Below, piece by piece: positions 5,888-9,250 of a DNA stretch of 9,250 nucleotides. The stretch's first letter is position 1. Each line of letters starts with the position of its first letter. Source of the stretch: Yoonia sp. (GTDB lineage: Bacteria; Pseudomonadota; Alphaproteobacteria; Rhodobacterales; Rhodobacteraceae); contig JAHDGO010000061.1 in NCBI GenBank assembly GCA_020627605.1, forward strand, positions 1 to 9,250, given 5' to 3'. Position numbers and translations under genes: made by a program. The notes beneath the pieces were generated by a model, which did no database searches, was not told where the DNA came from, and saw nothing but the letters and a program-made list of their open reading frames with translations.

Positions 5888-6541
5888 TCAGTCCTTCAAC
5901 TGCGTGGTACGCAGGTATGGCAGCACTTTGGTAAATTCACCAAACTTCGCCTTGGCATCCTCGTCACTGACCGTTGCGGGGATGATCACATCATCCCCCA
6001 CATTCCAGTTGGCCGGTGTCGCCACACCGCGCCCTGTTGAGGTCTGCAAGCCATCCAGCGCGCGCAGCACCTCGGCAAAGTTGCGGCCGACAGTCATCGG
6101 ATAGGTCATTGACAGTTTCAACTGCTTGTCGGGCCCGATGATAAACACAGAGCGCACCGTGGCGCTATCCGCAGGGGTCCGGCCATCTGGCAGATAGGCC
6201 TCTGCCGGGAGCATGTCGAAGGCCTTTGATACCTCCAGCCCGGCATCGGCGATAATCGGGAAACCAGCAGGCGCGCCGCCCACGGTCTCGATATCGCCTT
6301 TCCATTTCTTGTGATCCTCGACGCCGTCAACACTGACGCCGATGACCTTGGTACCGCGCTTGGCCCATTCGTCAGCCAGTTGCGCCACAGCGCCGAACTC
6401 TGTCGTGCAGACCGGCGTAAAGTCCTTGGGGTGCGAAAACAGGATCGCCCAGCTATCGCCGATCCAGTCATGCAAAGAGAACGTCCCCTGATCGGTTTCC
6501 ACGGTCAGATCAGGAATGGTGTCGTTAATGCGTAAAGACAT
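5888..6541 (-). CDS. 1-Cys peroxiredoxin, Prx6 type
   Basis: This enzyme reduces hydrogen peroxide and organic hydroperoxides in the cytoplasm. The 217-residue length is normal for the Prx6 subfamily. The active-site pattern P38-x-x-x-T42-x-x-C45 is seen in SHPKDFTPVCTTE, with His37 just before it. The supporting Arg is R130 in ATVRSVFIIGP. C45 is the only cysteine, so no resolving Cys exists and an outside reductant is needed. Residues from about 155 on, including YPMTVGRNFAEVLRALD and TPANWNVGDDVIIP, fit the C-terminal 1-Cys Prx domain. The start ATG (complement of 6539-6541) has AAGGA seven bases upstream. The gene is convergent with the outer-membrane protein gene and divergent from the aldehyde dehydrogenase, which suggests a shared control region. 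Confidence 0.93.
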   Translation of the reverse strand: MSLRINDTIPDLTVETDQGTFSLHDWIGDSWAILFSHPKDFTPVCTTEFGAVAQLADEWAKRGTKVIGVSVDGVEDHKKWKGDIETVGGAPAGFPIIADAGLEVSKAFDMLPAEAYLPDGRTPADSATVRSVFIIGPDKQLKLSMTYPMTVGRNFAEVLRALDGLQTSTGRGVATPANWNVGDDVIIPATVSDEDAKAKFGEFTKVLPYLRTTQLKD

Positions 6542-6562
6542 GGTGATTTCCTTTCAGTGCAT

Positions 6563-6622
6563 CTGCCTTGCTGGATATATAGTTTGACCTGACCGCAAGC
6601 ACCACTGCCGCTTGCAAGGCAG
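6563..6622. promoter_or_regulatory. divergent control region with nested inverted repeats (peroxiredoxin / aldehyde dehydrogenase)
   Basis: CTGCCTTGC (6563-6571) and GCAAGGCAG (6614-6622) are perfect 9-base inverted repeats. Inside lies a second pair, GCAAGC (6595-6600) and GCTTGC (6610-6615). TATATA (6576-6581) could be the -10 of the peroxiredoxin promoter; 17 bases upstream of it the -35 position is poor, as in activator-dependent promoters, and overlaps the inner repeat. The regulator is unknown; no regulator gene is in the window, and I did not see an OxyR-type ATAG-N7-CTAT series. Confidence 0.45.
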
Positions 6623-6631
6623 GCTACGGAC

Positions 6632-6651
6632 TGCCACATATTCGGGTGGCA
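6632..6651 (+). other. hairpin upstream of the aldehyde dehydrogenase ribosome binding site
   Basis: TGCCAC (6632-6637) pairs with GTGGCA (6646-6651) around an eight-base loop, seven bases before the Shine-Dalgarno AGGAGA. It may be a leader stem or an operator dyad. Confidence 0.35.
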
Positions 6652-6657
6652 CAGATC

Positions 6658-6663
6658 AGGAGA
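6658..6663 (+). promoter_or_regulatory. Shine-Dalgarno site that fixes the aldehyde dehydrogenase start
   Basis: AGGAGA lies six bases before ATG 6670. The in-frame GTG at 6646 would place this site inside the gene, and ATG 6665 is out of frame, so ATG 6670 is chosen. Confidence 0.85.
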
Positions 6664-6669
6664 GATGCA

Positions 6670-8109
6670 ATGATCGAGAAACGCGAATTCTACATCAATG
6701 GCGCTTGGGTCCCACCGGTGACGGCGCGCGATTGCGATGTGATTGACCCCTCAACCGAAGAGGTCAGCGCGGTCATTTCGCTGGGCGATCAGGCCGACAC
6801 CGATGCCGCCGTTGCGGCCGCCACCGCGGCCTTTCCTGCCTGGGCCGCGACCGACCCGGACAAGCGTGCCGATTACGTCAAAGCAATCCTTGCGCAGTAT
6901 GAGGCCCGTGTCGAAGAAATGGCAGAGGCCATCAGCCTTGAGATGGGCGCGCCCATCGACATGGCTAGGTCCAGTCAGGCCCCCTGTCTGCCCTGGCATC
7001 TGGAAAGCGCGCTGGATGCGTTCAAACAGGTCGAATGGATCCGCCCCCTTGGCCCCCACGCCCCAAATGACCGCATCGCGATGGAACCAATTGGTGTCGT
7101 TGGTCTGATCACGCCATGGAACTGGCCAATGAATCAGGTCACGCTCAAGGTCATCCCGGCCCTGCTGGCTGGCTGCACCATGGTGCTGAAACCATCGGAA
7201 GAGGCCCCGCTGTCATCACTGCTGTTTGCCGAATTCGTACATGATGCCGGCGTGCCTGCTGGTGTCTTCAACCTTGTGAATGGTGACGGCGCAGGTGTCG
7301 GCAGTCAGCTGTCGCGACATCCTGATGTGGCGATGATCAGCTTCACCGGCTCGACCCGCGCAGGCAAGGCAATTTCGGCGGCAGCAGCAGAAACGCTGAA
7401 GCGCGTCACGCTGGAGCTTGGCGGCAAAGGTGCAAATGTGATCTTTGCCGACGCCGATGAGAAGGCCGTCAAACGCGGTGTCATCCACTGCATGAACAAC
7501 ACCGGCCAGTCCTGCAATGCGCCGACCCGGATGCTGGTCGAACAGTCCATCTATGACGAAACGGTCGAAAAGGCCGCCGAGATTGCGCAAAGCATCAAGG
7601 TTGGCCCAGCGTCAGAAGCTGGCCGCCATATCGGCCCCGTGGTTAACAAGACCCAGTGGGACAAGATTCAGGACATGATCGAGGTTGGCATGAACGAAGG
7701 CGCACGCCTTGTCGCCGGTGGCCCCGGCCTGCCCGAAGGCATGAACAAGGGCTACTATGTGCGCCCCACCGTCTTTGCCGATGTGAACAACGACATGCGC
7801 ATCGCGCGCGAGGAAATCTTTGGCCCGGTGCTGTCGATCATCCCTTTCAAGGACGAGGCCGAGGCGATTGCCATTGCCAATGACACGCCCTACGGGCTGA
7901 CCAACTATGTCCAGACGCAGGACGGGGCACGACGCAACCGGATGGCGCGCGCGTTGAAGTCCGGCATGGTGGAAATGAACGGGCAGGATCGCGCGGCAGG
8001 CTCTCCCTTCGGGGGCATGAAGATGTCAGGTCGCGCACGCGAAGGCGGCGTCTGGGGCATCGAAGAATTTCTGGAAGTCAAAGCCATCTCTGGCTGGGCG
8101 GCAGAGTAG
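6670..8109 (+). CDS. NAD(P)-dependent aldehyde dehydrogenase
   Basis: The protein oxidises an aldehyde to its carboxylate with NAD(P)+ in the cytoplasm. The 479-residue length is typical of the ALDH superfamily. Every hallmark is present: PWNWP with N151, KPSEEAP of the cofactor site (174-180), FTGSTRAGK (225-233), catalytic base E249 in LELGGKG, nucleophile C282 in GQSCNAPTR, EEIFGPV with E382, and SPFGGMKMSG (445-454). The substrate cannot be read from sequence; the overall form resembles broad-specificity ALDHs close to the betaine-aldehyde and phenylacetaldehyde types. The gene is divergent from the peroxiredoxin gene. It is followed by a hairpin and then by the dioxygenase-like gene, so it is probably its own transcription unit or the first of a detoxification group. 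Confidence 0.95.
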   Translation: MIEKREFYINGAWVPPVTARDCDVIDPSTEEVSAVISLGDQADTDAAVAAATAAFPAWAATDPDKRADYVKAILAQYEARVEEMAEAISLEMGAPIDMARSSQAPCLPWHLESALDAFKQVEWIRPLGPHAPNDRIAMEPIGVVGLITPWNWPMNQVTLKVIPALLAGCTMVLKPSEEAPLSSLLFAEFVHDAGVPAGVFNLVNGDGAGVGSQLSRHPDVAMISFTGSTRAGKAISAAAAETLKRVTLELGGKGANVIFADADEKAVKRGVIHCMNNTGQSCNAPTRMLVEQSIYDETVEKAAEIAQSIKVGPASEAGRHIGPVVNKTQWDKIQDMIEVGMNEGARLVAGGPGLPEGMNKGYYVRPTVFADVNNDMRIAREEIFGPVLSIIPFKDEAEAIAIANDTPYGLTNYVQTQDGARRNRMARALKSGMVEMNGQDRAAGSPFGGMKMSGRAREGGVWGIEEFLEVKAISGWAAE

Positions 8110-8131
8110 CGCCCTCCTGCCTCATGTGCAG

Positions 8132-8154
8132 CGGCGCACCAAATAGGTGCGCCG
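8132..8154 (+). terminator. hairpin after the aldehyde dehydrogenase, possible terminator
   Basis: CGGCGCACC (8132-8140) and GGTGCGCCG (8146-8154) form a perfect 9-bp stem with loop AAATA. The downstream run is only ATCACTCTTT, so intrinsic termination may be weak. It starts 23 bases after the stop codon. Confidence 0.55.
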
Positions 8155-8188
8155 ATCACTCTTTCGTGCGTTTGAATATGGGTTATCT

Positions 8189-8200
8189 CTGTTGCAACAG
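8189..8200. promoter_or_regulatory. 12-bp perfect palindrome upstream of the dioxygenase-like gene, candidate operator
   Basis: CTGTTGCAACAG is a perfect palindrome. TCTCT (8186-8190) and AGAGA (8207-8211) extend the symmetry loosely. It sits just before the Shine-Dalgarno AAAGGAG (8202-8208), and TTATCT (8183-8188) beside it may be a -10 element. A MarR- or TetR-type repressor site is plausible because MhqO/MhqD genes in Bacillus subtilis are controlled by the MarR-type repressor MhqR; no regulator gene is visible here. Confidence 0.4.
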
Positions 8201-8214
8201 CAAAGGAGAGACCA

Positions 8215-9144
8215 ATGCTTCATCAGATCAAGGGCCTGCACCACGTCACATCGCTGGCCAGTGACGCCCGCGAAAACAATGTCTTCTTTACCAACGTCCT
8301 TGGCCTGCGCCGGGTGAAGAAGACCGTGAACTTCGACGCCCCTGACGTTTATCACCTCTATTATGGTGACGCGGCCGGGTCACCCGGCACGGTCATGACC
8401 TATTTCCCCTTTCCAGATGCCGCACGTGGCCGCAGGGGTGTGGGCGAGGTTGGCCGCACCAGCTTTGCCATTCCTACCGGGTCGTCGCAGGCCTGGCTGG
8501 ACCGTCTGGCCAGTTTTGATGTAGCTGCGATCGCCACCGATACGCGCTTTGGCGAAAAGCGCGTCTTGTTTGACGGCCCCGACGGTGACCAGTTTGCGCT
8601 GGTCGAGCGGGACGACGAGCGGGACCCATGGACCGGCAACGGCGTGTCAGAGGCAATGGGCATTCGCGGGTTCCATTCCGCAGACATGCGCCTGAAGGAC
8701 GGTGATGCCAGTGCAGAGCTGCTGGGCTTCATGGGCTATGAGAAGGGCGATACCGACGGCGATGTCACCCGCTTTATCGTGCCCGGTGGCAATGCGGCCA
8801 ATGTGATTGATATCGAGGTTGCGCCATCTGCCACGCATGCCGGGCAAGGCGCCGGGTCGGTCCACCATATCGCATTCGCGGTCGAAAACCGCGCCCGCCA
8901 GTTGGAAGTGCGCGAGGCATTGCTCGACACAGGCTATCAGGTCACGCCTGTGATCGACCGGGACTATTTCTGGGCGATTTATTTCCGCACCCCCGGCGGC
9001 GTGTTGTTTGAGGTGGCCACAAATGAGCCCGGTTTTGATCGGGATGAGGACACCGCGCATCTGGGTGAGGCCCTGAAACTGCCAAGCCAGCACGAACATC
9101 TGCGCACCCGGCTGGAATCGCTATTACAGCCGATCGAGGACTAA
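8215..9144 (+). CDS. ring-cleaving dioxygenase-like double-VOC protein (LinE / MhqO type)
   Basis: The 309-residue protein has two vicinal-oxygen-chelate (glyoxalase fold) halves. The first starts with GLHHVT (7-12) and runs through VLGLRRVKKTVNFD and YHLYYGD. The second starts near residue 150 (GIRGFHSADMRL) and includes SVHHIAFAV (215-223) and YFRTPGGVLFEVATNEPGF (256-274). Likely metal ligands are H10, H218 and E266, the usual 2-His-1-Glu set. Relatives cleave hydroquinones (LinE) or protect against quinones (MhqO of B. subtilis); the actual substrate is unknown. The Shine-Dalgarno site AAAGGAG lies six bases before the ATG. The following hydrolase starts one base after the stop, so the two genes form an operon similar to mhqO-mhqD. 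Confidence 0.88.
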   Translation: MLHQIKGLHHVTSLASDARENNVFFTNVLGLRRVKKTVNFDAPDVYHLYYGDAAGSPGTVMTYFPFPDAARGRRGVGEVGRTSFAIPTGSSQAWLDRLASFDVAAIATDTRFGEKRVLFDGPDGDQFALVERDDERDPWTGNGVSEAMGIRGFHSADMRLKDGDASAELLGFMGYEKGDTDGDVTRFIVPGGNAANVIDIEVAPSATHAGQGAGSVHHIAFAVENRARQLEVREALLDTGYQVTPVIDRDYFWAIYFRTPGGVLFEVATNEPGFDRDEDTAHLGEALKLPSQHEHLRTRLESLLQPIED

Positions 9145-9145
9145 G

Positions 9146-9250
9146 ATGTCCTATCTCGCCAATCGCACGACAGGGGCAGCGGGCGCACCGCTGTTCCTGA
9201 CCTTTCACGGCACCGGCGGGGATGAGACCCAGTTTCATGCATTTGCCGGG
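9146..9250 (+). CDS. alpha/beta hydrolase (carboxylesterase / MhqD-like), 3'-truncated by window edge
   Basis: Only the first 35 codons are present and the frame is open to the last base. They contain a first strand APLFLTFHG followed by HGTGGDETQF, the oxyanion-loop HGxGGDE motif of phospholipase/carboxylesterase-type hydrolases. The catalytic Ser, Asp and His lie beyond the window. The ATG is one base after the dioxygenase-like stop, with GAGG (9136-9139) six bases upstream, so the genes are very probably cotranscribed. The pairing with a LinE/MhqO-type protein suggests an MhqD-like role in quinone tolerance, but the family is broad. Confidence 0.75.
   Translation, partial: MSYLANRTTGAAGAPLFLTFHGTGGDETQFHAFAG

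Overview
The window is about 60% G+C and reads as chromosomal DNA of an alphaproteobacterium, most likely a marine Rhodobacteraceae (Roseobacter-type) species. This rests on recalled similarity of TruB, S15, PNPase and the peroxiredoxin to that family, on the truB / DUF1643 / rpsO / pnp order, and on the RTX-type gene; no search was run. I see no tRNA, rRNA, IS element, phage gene or CRISPR array.

Left part (1-5067, all + strand): the 3' part of truB overlaps a DUF1643 gene by four bases. A small RTX-repeat (Ca-binding type) gene follows, then rpsO with its own terminator. After it come a 325-base gap holding a structured leader, then pnp and a perfect 12-bp terminator. truB-rpsO-pnp is a widely conserved translation/RNA-decay cluster; here two accessory genes sit inside it. 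The predicted PNPase lacks about 11 residues that are present in every PNPase I can recall, right after the Ser-rich phosphate-binding motif. The deletion is in frame. This is the oddest thing in the window.

Right part (5068-9250): a small exported outer-membrane beta-barrel gene (+) ends at a hairpin terminator and faces a convergent 1-Cys (Prx6-type) peroxiredoxin gene (-). The peroxiredoxin is divergent from an aldehyde dehydrogenase gene (+), and the 128 bases between their start codons carry nested inverted repeats. After a 9-bp hairpin and a 12-bp palindrome comes a two-gene unit: a double-VOC ring-cleaving-dioxygenase-like protein (LinE/MhqO type) and, one base after its stop, the start of an alpha/beta hydrolase (MhqD-like) cut by the window edge. 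The peroxiredoxin, ALDH and MhqO/MhqD-like genes together suggest peroxide, aldehyde and quinone/electrophile detoxification, but this is inference from context.

I did not find a convincing new multi-gene system. The points worth checking are the PNPase deletion, the folded pnp leader with a possible pseudoknot, the RTX gene inside the housekeeping cluster, and the palindromic candidate operators upstream of the detoxification genes.
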